Part shown: positions 8,280 to 17,506 of the stretch, piece after piece
Position numbering within the stretch: the first letter of the stretch is position 1
Layout: the number at the start of each line of letters is the position of its first letter
NCBI GenBank assembly: GCA_947165485.1
Contig: CAMVAP010000002.1
Span: forward strand, 39,922 to 103,921
Direction of reading: 5' to 3'
DNA from: an uncultured Prevotellaceae bacterium
GTDB taxonomy: Bacteria > Bacteroidota > Bacteroidia > Bacteroidales > Muribaculaceae
Length of the DNA stretch: 64,000 nucleotides
The notes under the pieces: model-generated
What the model saw: only the letters and a program-made list of their open reading frames with translations
What the model was told of the DNA's origin: nothing
The model's database searches: none
Program-made: the position numbers and the translations under genes

Positions 8280-9325
8280 GGCTCGTCGATAGAGGCTTTT
8301 TTCACCGGTTCAATGATGACTTGGGGCAAGTCGTTGTCGTGGTTGCTCGGTGCGATGGCTTGTGTGCCGATGTCACCGGTTTCCTCGCCGATCTCATACT
8401 GGTTGCGGTCGTTGCTGTGACGGATGACCAGTTCGCCCAGGAATCCCGTGAGGAACAGCTGTGTACCCAGCAGCATCGACGTGAGCGCCAGGTAGAAGTA
8501 GGGCGAGTCGGTGACCAGCCGGTAACTGTTGCCGCTGTACATGTTATACAGCTTGAGGGCTCCCACCAGGATGACGGCGATGAAGCCCAACAGGAACATG
8601 AGGCTTCCCAGCAGGCCGAAGAAGTGCATGGGCTTGACGCCAAACTTGGCCTGGAACCAGAGCGTCAACAGGTCCAGATAGCCGTTCACAAAGCGGTCGA
8701 GGCCAAACTTGGTCGTGCCATACTTGCGGGGACGGTGTTTCACCTCCTTCTCGCCGATGCGGGTGAAGCCGGCATTCTTGGCCAGGTAGGGCACATAGCG
8801 GTGCATGTCGCCATACACCTCGATGTGCTTGACCACCTCCTTGCGGTAGGCCTTGAGGCCGCAGTTGAAGTCGTGCAGGTTGTGGATGCCGCTCACGCGC
8901 CGGGCAGTGGCGTTAAAGAGCTTGGTGGGGATGGTCTTGCTCAGCGGGTCGTAGCGCTTCTTCTTCCAGCCGCTCACCAGGTCGTAGCCCTCCTGGGTAA
9001 TCATGCGGTAGAGCGCGGGAATCTCGTCGGGACTGTCCTGCAGGTCGGCGTCCATGGTGATGATGACATTGCCCTGGGCCCGCTCAAATCCCGTGTTCAA
9101 CGCTGGTGACTTGCCATAGTTGCGCCTGAAGGAGACCCCCTTCAAGCGATGGTTGCGCTCGTGCAGGCCCTTGATGACTTGCCACGAGTCGTCGGTGCTG
9201 CCGTCGTTGATGAACAGCACCTCGTAGTCAAACCCGTTCTCGTCCATGACGCGCTCGATCCATGCCGCCAACTCGGGCAAGGACTCGGCTTCGTTGTAAA
9301 GCGGTACTACTACTGAAATATCCAT
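8276..9325 (-). CDS. Family 2 glycosyltransferase, polyprenyl-phosphate sugar synthase type
   Basis: 349 residues. GT-A domain with VVPLYNEAESLPELAAW at the N-terminus, FINDGSTDDSW and the metal-binding DADLQDSP; then two C-terminal membrane helices (about residues 235-258 and 275-300), as in DPM/ArnC/GtrB enzymes that move a sugar from a nucleotide donor to undecaprenyl phosphate at the inner membrane. It overlaps the DUF6452 gene and follows DUF4199 by ~85 bases, a pairing common in Bacteroidota. Sugar specificity cannot be read from sequence. Confidence 0.9.
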   Translation of the reverse strand: MDISVVVPLYNEAESLPELAAWIERVMDENGFDYEVLFINDGSTDDSWQVIKGLHERNHRLKGVSFRRNYGKSPALNTGFERAQGNVIITMDADLQDSPDEIPALYRMITQEGYDLVSGWKKKRYDPLSKTIPTKLFNATARRVSGIHNLHDFNCGLKAYRKEVVKHIEVYGDMHRYVPYLAKNAGFTRIGEKEVKHRPRKYGTTKFGLDRFVNGYLDLLTLWFQAKFGVKPMHFFGLLGSLMFLLGFIAVILVGALKLYNMYSGNSYRLVTDSPYFYLALTSMLLGTQLFLTGFLGELVIRHSNDRNQYEIGEETGDIGTQAIAPSNHDNDLPQVIIEPVKKASIDEP

Positions 9326-9410
9326 AAATTCTTCTTCTTTTTACTTCCTTCTTTAATTGTCGTCGTTAATTGTATGGTCGGGAGGGAGGGGTGGGAATGG
9401 CGAGAGGATG

Positions 9411-9956
9411 CTAGGGCTGACGATCGCTGCGCCTCTTGAGCGGGCGACCGGCAATCAGCGCCGTGATGGCGCTGGAAAAGGAACCGCCACAGGTGACAAA
9501 CCAGAACATGTTGAACACCATCTCGATGGGGGTGGGTAGCATCTTGTCGTCGATGGCGCGCTGCAACACCTTCACCACGTCGCTATCCACCGCATGGGGG
9601 GCCGCATGGTAGAGTTTGATGAAGGCCTGGGCCTGGTCATAGATAAACGTGGGACGCAGGTATTGCAGCACCAGGAAAATGATGAAGCTGGCCACCACAG
9701 TGCCCAGGATGAAGAGCAGGATGCCGAGCATCCACAGGCTGGAATAGTCGGTAAAACCGTCATCCTCGATAAACTTGCGCCGCTGGAAGTAGTACCCCAG
9801 CAGTGGCGCGCCCAGCGTCAAGATCATGACGATGAAGCTCAAGGGCGGGAACAGGTCGGCATAGATGACCGCCACGCCGGCACACGCCAAGTAGATGCCG
9901 AAGGGGAGTCCCCACTCGGCTGCGCACTGATAGATGCTTTTTTTCACGTGTTCCAT
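9411..9956 (-). CDS. DUF4199 family membrane protein
   Basis: 181 residues with four predicted membrane helices (LPFGIYLACAGVAVIYA, FIVMILTLGAPLLGYYF, LWMLGILLFILGTVVASF and a C-terminal one). The first ATG on the minus strand is at 9956 (MEHVKKSIYQC). The -7 box at 9967-9974 lies only 10 bases upstream, so the transcript is nearly leaderless. First gene of the operon that continues into the glycosyltransferase, DUF6452 and DUF6048. Function unknown. Confidence 0.8.
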   Translation of the reverse strand: MEHVKKSIYQCAAEWGLPFGIYLACAGVAVIYADLFPPLSFIVMILTLGAPLLGYYFQRRKFIEDDGFTDYSSLWMLGILLFILGTVVASFIIFLVLQYLRPTFIYDQAQAFIKLYHAAPHAVDSDVVKVLQRAIDDKMLPTPIEMVFNMFWFVTCGGSFSSAITALIAGRPLKRRSDRQP

Positions 9957-9966
9957 ATACAAACTG

Positions 9967-9974
9967 CAAAGTTA
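9967..9974 (-). promoter_or_regulatory. Promoter -7 box for the DUF4199-GT2 operon
   Basis: CAAAGTTA on the plus strand reads TAACTTTG on the minus strand, matching TAnnTTTG. The start codon is 10 bases downstream. The -33 box is not clear. Confidence 0.6.
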
Positions 9975-10091
9975 CAAGATTTAATTGGAACGCAGCACCG
10001 CTTGACGTTAAAAAATGCAAGTCTGATAGATATCAGGCCGCTCGGGTTTTTAAAAATCGGTGAGCTTGTCCTGAATTTTCATCGTTTAAAG

Positions 10092-10122
10092 TTTGATTTT
10101 TGGAAATATATAATTAAATTTG
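10092..10122 (+). promoter_or_regulatory. Bacteroides-type promoter of the hybrid sensor gene
   Basis: TTTG at 10092-10095 and TAAATTTG at 10115-10122, spaced 19 bases: a full match to the Bacteroides housekeeping sigma consensus. Transcription should begin near 10129, just before the ATG at 10141. Confidence 0.8.
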
Positions 10123-10140
10123 TGGCTTTGTTCAATATTT

Positions 10141-13086
10141 ATGAATGTCGATGTTTGCATGATGAATATAAAGCCCAATAGTTATCGTGATCCCCTGTGG
10201 GCTGTTGTCCTGACCGCAGTGATGGGCCTGATGTTATCATTGGGCTCATGCGGGCATGACTCGTCCCAGGACGCTGGCCGTGATGCCCACTATCTTGAGA
10301 TGGACAGTGCGCTGGACCGGATGAATGATGTGGACTCGCTGGCAGCAATGGTGGAATCCTGCCGTGAACGCAATGATGTCGTGGGCGAGGTGCTGGCGCT
10401 CAGGCATCAAGGGCGCATGTTGCGCAGCATGTCGATGTTCAAGGACGCCATCGAGGTGCAATCGAGCGGACTGGAGTTGGCAACAGAACTTGCCGACACC
10501 ATTGAGATGGCTAGGGCGTTGAACGACCTGGCCGTGAACTACCGCCGCCTGGGAGAATTGAGCACTGCCAACAGCCACCATTTTAGAGCCCTGAAGCTGT
10601 GCGACACCTATAGTGACAAGAAGAGTAACCTTGCAATCAAGTGCCGCACGGTTGCGCTGTGCGGCATTGGCGAAATCGAGATACAGTTGCGCAACTACAA
10701 CGTTGCCGACAGCATGTTGCGCGAGGCCCTGGAGGGCGAGCGCCTGATGAAGAATTATAGGGGCCTGGCGATCAACTACGCCAACCTGGGATCGATCAAG
10801 TATGGCAGGGGCGAGATTGACTCGGCATGGGTGTATTACCGCAATGCGATGGAGTGCAACATGCAGGCTGGTGATGCCGGTGGTGTCGCATGGTGCCACC
10901 TCAACTATGGCAAGCTGCATGAGTATGAACGCCGTTATTCCCACGCCGAGGACGAGTACCAGCAGGCTTATAACGAGCTGAAGCGGCTGGACAAGAAATG
11001 GTTCTGGCTGGAATGCTGTCTGGCACTGGCCCGGGTGAGCCTCAAGCTGGGCGAGGAGGAGGAAGCCAGCAATTATCTCACCGAGGCCGAGGCCGAGTCG
11101 CTGCGCATCAACAGCAAGGAACATCAGGCCGAGGCCTATAAGATCCATTGCGAGTTGGCAATGGCCCAGAATAACCCCGAAGAGGCATTCAAGTACTTTG
11201 TCAAGAGCGACGAGATGTTTGATTCCATCCGTGGCCAGAGTATGGACGAGGAGATGAGCGCACAGCGCATCGACTATGAGCGTGGACGCAATAGCGGCGA
11301 GGTGAATGTGCTGAACAACGATATCGCGCGACTCAAGCGCACCCGCAACATCATGGTGGTGCTGGGCGTGCTGTTGACGATGATGGCGGCGGCCATCATC
11401 GCCTCGCTGGTGTATGCGGTGCGTGTGCGAGCCAACTCGCAGCGTGTCTTGCGTCAGATCGAGGAGACGCGCTCCCTGTTCTTTACCAACGTCGTTCACC
11501 AGCTGCGCACCCCCTTGACGGCCATTATGGGGGCTATAGACGACATCATGACCGATGCCGGCAAGCAGGACGAGAAAGCATTTACCGGCAGCCAGCGCGA
11601 GAGTATGGCGGTGATCGAGCGGCAAGGCAATCACCTGCTTGAACTGGTGGACCAGATCCTCAAGGTGGGCAGTGTGCGCAGTGCCATCAGGGGCCCCGAG
11701 TGGCGCACGGGCGACGCGGTGCCGATGATAAGAATGATCGTCGAGAGCTACCGTGAGTATAGTGTGGAAAGGCACATCGAGCTTTCCTATGCTCCACAGG
11801 AATCCAGCGAGGAAATCGACACCGTGCCCGACTATCTCAAGACCATACTGGAATGCCTCATCGAGAATGCCATCAATTATAGCCGTGACTTCAGCAAGGT
11901 CACCGTCTTGTCCCGAATCGAGGGGCCGGATTACGTCATCAGTGTTGTTGACGATGGCATGGGCATCGGCGAGGAAGACCTGCCCCACGTGTTTGAGGCG
12001 TTCTATCGTGGAGCGGCAGCCGAGCGCATCATCGATGGCGTGGGCATCGGGCTCACTGTGGTGCGTGACATGGCCATGGCCATGGGCGGTGATGTGGCCG
12101 TCAAGAGCGTCAAGGGGCAAGGGTCGGTATTTACCGTTACCTTGCCTTGCAAGCATGAGAGTGGCAACAAGGTGAAGGCGCGTTTTGACCAGGTGATGAG
12201 TACCGTCAGTGCCAAGGTGAAGCCCCGTCGCAGGGCTCTCGTGCCCGACCATGTTGACGATCAAGAACCGGACAAGCCCGTGATCCTGGTTGTCGAGGAT
12301 CACAATGACGTGGCGCGTGAGGTGGGCAAGGTGTTTGCGAGCCGCTACACGGTCCACTATGCTGCCGATGGCGAGCAAGGCTATAAGCTCGCCTGTGAAC
12401 TCGTGCCGCAGCTCATCATTACCGATATTAAGATGCCCGTCATGGATGGCTATCAGCTGTGTGCCTATATCAAGAATACCGAGAGACTGAGCCACATCCC
12501 CGTGATCATGCTCAGCGCCCGCACGAGCAAGGAGGACCGCATCCTCGGCATCAAGTCGGGTGCCGATGCCTATCTGGTCAAGCCCTTTGTGCGGGAAGAG
12601 TTGGTGGCCTGGGCCGAGCGGCTCATCGAGAGCCGGCAACAGCTGCAAGAGCAGTTGGCCGCGTTACAGGCGCAACAGGCCGAGAACGAAAAGGAAAAAG
12701 AGAAAGAGAAAGCCTTGGCCGCCAAGAAATCTAGCTACTCCGACGCCAGTGATGTTGCATTCCTCAATATGTTCAATAAGATGGTGGAAGATGCTCTGGA
12801 CCAGGGCGTTTCCAAGTTGAACCTCGATGCTATAGCCCTGTCATTCAAGATGGGAGAGAGCCAGTTGAGGCGCCACATCCATTACTTGACGGGAAAAACC
12901 ATGACCGCCTACTTGACCGAGCTGCGCATGGAGCGCGCGATGCGTCTGTTGCGGGAGGATCCCGATATCATGATAGGCGATGTGGCCGAGAAATGCGGCT
13001 ATGGCGATGTGGCTTATTTCTCCAGGGTGTTCCGCCAGTACCACGGCATGACCCCCTCGGTGGCCCGCAACAACGCTACCGAATAG
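10141..13086 (+). CDS. TPR-containing hybrid two-component sensor kinase/AraC-type regulator
   Basis: About 980 residues; starts at ATG 10141 or, equally likely, 10162. An N-terminal hydrophobic segment ends in a lipobox-like LSLGSC. TPR-like helical repeats fill roughly residues 60-380 (ALNDLAVNYRRLGEL, LAINYANLGSIKYGRG). A membrane helix (MVVLGVLLTMMAAAIIASL) leads to a HisKA domain (FFTNVVHQLRTPLTAI; the phospho-His lies before Q, not the usual E), HATPase (DDGMGIGEEDL, GVGIGLTVV), a receiver with D in TDIKMPVMDGY, and a C-terminal AraC helix-turn-helix pair (VAEKCGYGDVAYFSRVFRQY). Sensing and DNA binding are thus in one protein. It lacks the beta-propeller sensor of typical PUL regulators and is not next to a PUL, so its ligand and target are unknown. 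Confidence 0.92.
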   Translation: MNVDVCMMNIKPNSYRDPLWAVVLTAVMGLMLSLGSCGHDSSQDAGRDAHYLEMDSALDRMNDVDSLAAMVESCRERNDVVGEVLALRHQGRMLRSMSMFKDAIEVQSSGLELATELADTIEMARALNDLAVNYRRLGELSTANSHHFRALKLCDTYSDKKSNLAIKCRTVALCGIGEIEIQLRNYNVADSMLREALEGERLMKNYRGLAINYANLGSIKYGRGEIDSAWVYYRNAMECNMQAGDAGGVAWCHLNYGKLHEYERRYSHAEDEYQQAYNELKRLDKKWFWLECCLALARVSLKLGEEEEASNYLTEAEAESLRINSKEHQAEAYKIHCELAMAQNNPEEAFKYFVKSDEMFDSIRGQSMDEEMSAQRIDYERGRNSGEVNVLNNDIARLKRTRNIMVVLGVLLTMMAAAIIASLVYAVRVRANSQRVLRQIEETRSLFFTNVVHQLRTPLTAIMGAIDDIMTDAGKQDEKAFTGSQRESMAVIERQGNHLLELVDQILKVGSVRSAIRGPEWRTGDAVPMIRMIVESYREYSVERHIELSYAPQESSEEIDTVPDYLKTILECLIENAINYSRDFSKVTVLSRIEGPDYVISVVDDGMGIGEEDLPHVFEAFYRGAAAERIIDGVGIGLTVVRDMAMAMGGDVAVKSVKGQGSVFTVTLPCKHESGNKVKARFDQVMSTVSAKVKPRRRALVPDHVDDQEPDKPVILVVEDHNDVAREVGKVFASRYTVHYAADGEQGYKLACELVPQLIITDIKMPVMDGYQLCAYIKNTERLSHIPVIMLSARTSKEDRILGIKSGADAYLVKPFVREELVAWAERLIESRQQLQEQLAALQAQQAENEKEKEKEKALAAKKSSYSDASDVAFLNMFNKMVEDALDQGVSKLNLDAIALSFKMGESQLRRHIHYLTGKTMTAYLTELRMERAMRLLREDPDIMIGDVAEKCGYGDVAYFSRVFRQYHGMTPSVARNNATE

Positions 13087-13459
13087 TGCGCAGCGGGGGC
13101 TCAAATGCATCGGGGATAAAGTGTATCTTGTAGTCGTCAAGAGCCTTTCCCACAATGATCATCACGTCATATTGCACCGCCATGGGCAGCTGGTAATAGT
13201 TGATGTAACTGTTGGCGGCATTGACCAGGTTGCGTATCTTGCCCGCGGTGATGGCCTGCATGGGGTCAAAGTGCTCATCGCTTGCCCGTGACTTGACCTC
13301 GACAATGTGCAGCACGGGCTCATCGGGCTTGTGTGCCACAATATCAATTTCGAGCTTGCCCATGCGCCAGTTGGTTTCCCTGATGGTGAAGCCTTGTGTA
13401 ATGAGGTATTCACAAGCTATCTGCTCGCCTTCTTTTCCCAGGTTAATGTGTTGTGGCAT
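13076..13459 (-). CDS. yraN: YraN family (UPF0102) nuclease-fold protein
   Basis: 127 residues, normal length. The nuclease-fold pattern is visible: EGEQIACEYLITQGFTI near the N-terminus, then LEIDIVAHKP and HIVEVKSRAS, giving E, D and E-x-K as in PD-(D/E)xK enzymes. Role in the family is not settled (DNA or Holliday-junction processing suggested). The 3' end overlaps the tail of the sensor gene by 11 bases in convergent orientation. Confidence 0.9.
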   Translation of the reverse strand: MPQHINLGKEGEQIACEYLITQGFTIRETNWRMGKLEIDIVAHKPDEPVLHIVEVKSRASDEHFDPMQAITAGKIRNLVNAANSYINYYQLPMAVQYDVMIIVGKALDDYKIHFIPDAFEPPLRTIR

Positions 13460-13557
13460 ATACCTAATAGATGATTAGATTTAAAGTAATACTTGATGCA
13501 TAAAACCTTTACTTTATACTTGTAGTATTACTTTATATATTAAAGTGTAAATAGCTG

Positions 13558-14835
13558 TTATTTATTGTTTTTCCATCTTGCTTCTTGTCGGGCGGACATT
13601 TGGTTCTCGGCGGGATTGTCTTGGGGCAGCCACAAGGTGGGATGGTGAAGTTCCTGGGGCATGTATTCCTGATGGACAAAGTGGCCCGGGAAGTCGTGGG
13701 CATACTTGTAGTCCTTGCCATATCCCAGTTGCTTCATGAGCTGGGTGGGCGCATTGCGCAGGTGCAATGGCACGGGAGCGTTGCCCGTCTCGTTGACCAG
13801 GGCCAGGGCGGCGTCGATGGCCAGATAAGCACTATTACTCTTGGCGCTGGTGGCCAGGTAGATGGCACATTCACTCAAGGGGATGCGACCCTCGGGCCAG
13901 CCTATCTTGTTGATGATGTCAAAGGTGGCGTTGGCCAGCAGCAGGGCATTGGGATTGGCCAGGCCGATGTCCTCGGCGGCGAGGATGCACAGGCGGCGGG
14001 CGATGAACTTGGGATCCTCACCGCCGGCGATGAGTCGTGCTAGCCAATAGACCGCTGCATCGGGGTCACTGCCGCGTATGCTCTTGATAAAGGCCGAGAT
14101 GATGTCGTAGTGCATCTCACCGCCCTTGTCAAAGGCGAGCGGATTCTGTTGCAGGCGGCTGGTGACGATGTCATCGTTGATGATAAAGGGCTCGCCGTCG
14201 CCAGTCGATTGCATAATCAGGTCCAGAATGTTGAGCAGCTTGCGGGCGTCACCGCCGGCAAAGCGCAGCAATGCCTCGGTCTGCTCGATGCGCACCTCAT
14301 GGCCCTGAAACATCTTGTCGGTCGTGATGGCATGGTCGAGCAGCGCGAGCAGGTCGTCACGGTCTAGCGGATTGAGCACATAGACCTGGGCGCGCGAGAG
14401 CAGGGGTCGAATGACCTCAAACGACGGATTCTCGGTCGTGGCACCGATGAGGGTGACCGTGCCGCGTTCCACAGCGCCCAGCAGTGAGTCCTGTTGTGAC
14501 TTGTTGAAACGGTGGATCTCGTCGATAAACAGGATGGGGCGGCCCTTGGAGAAGACGCTGCGGGCATCGGCCTGGCAGCGGTCAAGCACCTCACGCACGT
14601 CCTTCACGCCCGATGTCACTGCCGACAGCGTGTAGAATGGCACTTGGGTTTGCTCGGCGATGATGCGTGCCAGCGTGGTTTTTCCCACACCGGGAGGCCC
14701 CCACAGGATAAACGAGGAGATGTTGCCGCTCTCGATCATGCGGCGTATCACTGCTCCCTCGCCCACGAGGTGGCGCTGGCCGATGTAATCGTCGAGAGTG
14801 CGAGGTCTGAGGCGTTCGGCAAGAGGTTCGTACAT
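13558..14835 (-). CDS. rarA: Replication-associated recombination AAA+ ATPase RarA (MgsA)
   Basis: 425 residues, full length. Walker A GPPGVGKTT (about residues 45-53), Walker B LFIDEIHRFNKSQQD, sensor-1 GATTENPSF, then the C-terminal tetramerisation region with YPHDFPG-like YAHDFPGHFVHQEYMP. RarA acts at stalled replication forks with SSB and RecA. The gene lies 33 bases downstream of the free-methionine sulfoxide reductase gene in the same direction. Confidence 0.93.
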   Translation of the reverse strand: MYEPLAERLRPRTLDDYIGQRHLVGEGAVIRRMIESGNISSFILWGPPGVGKTTLARIIAEQTQVPFYTLSAVTSGVKDVREVLDRCQADARSVFSKGRPILFIDEIHRFNKSQQDSLLGAVERGTVTLIGATTENPSFEVIRPLLSRAQVYVLNPLDRDDLLALLDHAITTDKMFQGHEVRIEQTEALLRFAGGDARKLLNILDLIMQSTGDGEPFIINDDIVTSRLQQNPLAFDKGGEMHYDIISAFIKSIRGSDPDAAVYWLARLIAGGEDPKFIARRLCILAAEDIGLANPNALLLANATFDIINKIGWPEGRIPLSECAIYLATSAKSNSAYLAIDAALALVNETGNAPVPLHLRNAPTQLMKQLGYGKDYKYAHDFPGHFVHQEYMPQELHHPTLWLPQDNPAENQMSARQEARWKNNK

Positions 14836-14867
14836 TATTTTTAATATAGAATTTAACTGGCTAACTG

Positions 14868-15332
14868 TTAATTGTGGAGCGCGTGCTGCTCGATGACGCG
14901 GGCGATGGCTTCCAGCCAGTGGGCGTCGATGTCGTCAAATGTTGCCAACTCCTTGCTGTCGATGTCGAGCACGCCGATGACGTCGCCCTGCCGGTCGTGC
15001 AGGGGCACGACAATCTCGCTGCGCGAGAGGCTGCTGCAAGCGATGTGTCCAGGGAACTGTTCGACGTCGGGGACGACGATGGTGCGGTCTTGCTCCCAGG
15101 CCGTGCCGCACACGCCGCGGCCACACTTGATGCTGTAGCACGCCACGGGGCCCTGGAAGGGTCCCAGTTGCAGCGTGCCGTCCTTGACGAGGTAGAACCC
15201 TGTCCACCACCATCCCATGGTCGCGTGCAGGATGGCGGCGGCATTGGCGAGTTGTCCTGTGGGGTTGTCAATACCCTCGATCAGACTTTCCACTTGCTGT
15301 AGCAGCAATCGATAGGTTTCGTTCTTGTCCAT
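14868..15332 (-). CDS. msrC: GAF-domain free methionine (R)-sulfoxide reductase
   Basis: 154 residues from ATG 15332 (MDKNETYRLL); the longer frame upstream lacks a good start and contains the promoter. The single GAF domain carries the three cysteines used by fRMsr: VACYS, GVCGTAW and HIACSSLSRSE. The enzyme reduces free methionine-R-sulfoxide in the cytosol using thioredoxin. The -7 box lies 4 bases upstream of the ATG, so the mRNA is leaderless or nearly so. Confidence 0.9.
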   Translation of the reverse strand: MDKNETYRLLLQQVESLIEGIDNPTGQLANAAAILHATMGWWWTGFYLVKDGTLQLGPFQGPVACYSIKCGRGVCGTAWEQDRTIVVPDVEQFPGHIACSSLSRSEIVVPLHDRQGDVIGVLDIDSKELATFDDIDAHWLEAIARVIEQHALHN

Positions 15333-15336
15333 AGCA

Positions 15337-15368
15337 CAAAAGTAGTTCAACTTGGTTAATAAAACAAG
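15337..15368 (-). promoter_or_regulatory. Leaderless promoter of msrC
   Basis: Minus-strand TACTTTTG (15344-15337) matches TAnnTTTG, with CTTG (15368-15365) as a -33-like box 20 bases upstream. The ATG at 15332 is about at the expected transcription start. Confidence 0.65.
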
Positions 15369-15447
15369 TAGAGACGCAAAATAATTTTGCGTCTCTACCA
15401 TTGGGTTTTTATTTATCGCTTGTCGCGGTAAATAATGCTAGACTTGA

Positions 15448-17304
15448 TTACTTCACAACCTTAACAGCGCTGGTGGTGCCGTCGGTGTAGGTGGTAACAG
15501 CGATGGTCATGCCCTCGGGCTGTGCCATCTCCTGACCAGCTACGTTGAAGTAGCGTACGTTAGCAACGGTCTTGCCAGCGTTCAGCTCGTTAACAGAGTC
15601 GGTGGGACGGGGGAATACCTCCAGGTAAACGATGTCACTCGAGTTGGTCTCGCCATTAACGGTGTAGTGAACCTGGATACCAATGCGCCAGGTGAAGAGG
15701 GGATCGTAACCCTCAGCGTTGGTGCGATAGAAGTAGGTGTAACCAGTGTGGAAGTCATAACCGTTAGCATACATCTCGTAAGGAATCTCGGTGATACCCT
15801 CGGTGATGCCGAAGTCATCAAAGTCATAGTAGTAGTTCTCGTAGGGGAAGGTGAAGAGCTGGTCATCATCGGTGTAGATGCTGTAGCTCAGAGCCTCAGC
15901 ATCCAGGGGCTTACCATCGATGTCGGTGGTGGGCAGGGTGTAGTAGAAGCGGCTGTAGCCACCCTCGCTGTTGCTGTCATACCACTCGTCGGCGGTGGGG
16001 TTGGCAGGAACGGCGGGCTTAGCAATGAACTCCTGAGCATAGGTCTGGCCCTCGGTTACAAACTCGAGAGCGCTTGCCCAAGACTGGTCATCACTCCACA
16101 TACCGTACAGACCGGTAGCCTCATAGTTGAAGGGGAACTCAAGGGTTACATCACCATCGCAGTTGAGCAGGTTGAGCTCCATGAGCTCTTCCTCGTTGAA
16201 GGAGAAGGCGAACTGGATCTCCTCAGCGCGGTCGTCGAGCTCGGTGCCCAGGTAGTAACCTTCCTCCTGGGTCTCCTCGTCAACCTCGCTGTAAACGTAG
16301 GAGCTACCCCACATCAGCTGTACACCATACTCGTTCTCCTCACTCCAGTTCAGGAACTGGCCGGTGGGAACGGTGATCATGCTGTTGGCGATGTCAAGGT
16401 CACCCTCTACCCAGCTGCCGTAGCCGTAGTACCAGATGGGATCCTGGATGTAGAACTTGCTGAGGTCCTCGCTGATAGCGATGGACATCTTCTCAGCAAC
16501 CTGTGCCATACCAATGCCGAAGAAGTAGCTGCTGTAGATGTCATAACCCTGACGCATTACAGTGAAGTCAGCGCAGCCAGCGGGAAGCTCGTTGAGCACG
16601 GTGGGAGCTACAACAACCTCACGCTCGGTGAAGACGGTGTTCCACTCGATAAAGCCACTCCAGCTGTTGTCGTCCTCCCAGTAAGCGGTAAGACCATAAG
16701 CCAGATAGCTGTTGTTGTCATTGGGATCAATCTCGGTGGGACCATCGGTGCCCTGAAGGGTGATCACATCACCATCGATGGTGTAAACAGCCTCCTCAAC
16801 GCGGTCGTCGATCTCAATGCCAAAGTAACCCTCCTCGTCAACGGTGGTCTGGCCAAAGGCGAGGACAACGTTTGCGCCATAGTAGTCGCTCCAGTAGATC
16901 GACTGACCCATGGGCACGGTGAGGGTGGTACCATCCTCACTGATCTGACCCTCAACCCAAGACTCGCCAAAGTTTGAAGCAGCACCGCAAAGGATGTTCT
17001 TCAGATAAACCTTGCCGTTCTCGCCGTAAACGATGTCGATTCTGTTACCATCCTGCTGCTGGGCATAGAGGCCCTGGCCGCTGGCGTAAGTTACACACTG
17101 GCCAGCACGGTTGTAGCTCTTGAGCTCGCCCTCGGGAGCCTTGAACATCGAACGGATGTTGGTCTGGTTCCTCAGCGAAGAGGTCTTAACCTTCTCGGTC
17201 GAGATTTTGTTGGCCTTCAAGGGATGGGTAGCCTTGAAGTTAACACCTGCAGATGCGCTCATAGCAACTGCGGCGGCAACCAAAAGTACAGATAATTTCT
17301 TCAT
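15448..17304 (-). CDS. Large secreted protein with internal duplication and C-terminal tag
   Basis: 618 residues, signal peptide KKLSVLLVAAAVAMSASA. Two related halves follow: each has a stretch like GESWVEGQI/GSWVEGDLD, then LTVPMGQSIYWSDYY/ITVPTGQFLNWSEEN and a GIEIDDRVEE/GTELDDRAEE motif (about residues 110-190 and 270-370). A fibronectin-like segment precedes the C-terminal tail (VRYFNVAGQEM, then TTYTDGTTSAVKVVK), shared with two other proteins in the window and inferred to be a type IX sorting domain. Very acidic. Has its own promoter at 17420. Last gene of a surface-protein cluster; function unknown. Confidence 0.85.
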   Translation of the reverse strand: MKKLSVLLVAAAVAMSASAGVNFKATHPLKANKISTEKVKTSSLRNQTNIRSMFKAPEGELKSYNRAGQCVTYASGQGLYAQQQDGNRIDIVYGENGKVYLKNILCGAASNFGESWVEGQISEDGTTLTVPMGQSIYWSDYYGANVVLAFGQTTVDEEGYFGIEIDDRVEEAVYTIDGDVITLQGTDGPTEIDPNDNNSYLAYGLTAYWEDDNSWSGFIEWNTVFTEREVVVAPTVLNELPAGCADFTVMRQGYDIYSSYFFGIGMAQVAEKMSIAISEDLSKFYIQDPIWYYGYGSWVEGDLDIANSMITVPTGQFLNWSEENEYGVQLMWGSSYVYSEVDEETQEEGYYLGTELDDRAEEIQFAFSFNEEELMELNLLNCDGDVTLEFPFNYEATGLYGMWSDDQSWASALEFVTEGQTYAQEFIAKPAVPANPTADEWYDSNSEGGYSRFYYTLPTTDIDGKPLDAEALSYSIYTDDDQLFTFPYENYYYDFDDFGITEGITEIPYEMYANGYDFHTGYTYFYRTNAEGYDPLFTWRIGIQVHYTVNGETNSSDIVYLEVFPRPTDSVNELNAGKTVANVRYFNVAGQEMAQPEGMTIAVTTYTDGTTSAVKVVK

Positions 17305-17419
17305 AATTAATGATGAATTAGTTAATAAAATGAATTAAAACAGTTATTTAATGAATAAAATTAATATTCATACGTTTTGGTAGAATGATGCCACTAGTGA
17401 GATGTCATTATTCATGTCG

Positions 17420-17451
17420 CAAAATTAAATGATATTTTGGTTTTCTCCAAA
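17420..17451 (-). promoter_or_regulatory. Promoter of the duplicated secreted protein
   Basis: Minus-strand TAATTTTG (17427-17420) and TTTG (17451-17448) spaced 20 bases: full Bacteroides consensus. It gives a 5' leader of ~110 bases before the ATG at 17304. Confidence 0.8.
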
Positions 17452-17506
17452 TAAAAATGGCAAAAAATATTGACAAAAACAATAGTGTGCTATCGGTTGA
17501 GGCGAT

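Noticed and set aside
10246..12648. An 800-codon open frame antisense to the hybrid sensor gene, and similar long antisense frames elsewhere
   Set aside because: They mirror GC-rich third positions of real genes, have no family features, and their sense partners carry clear domains.
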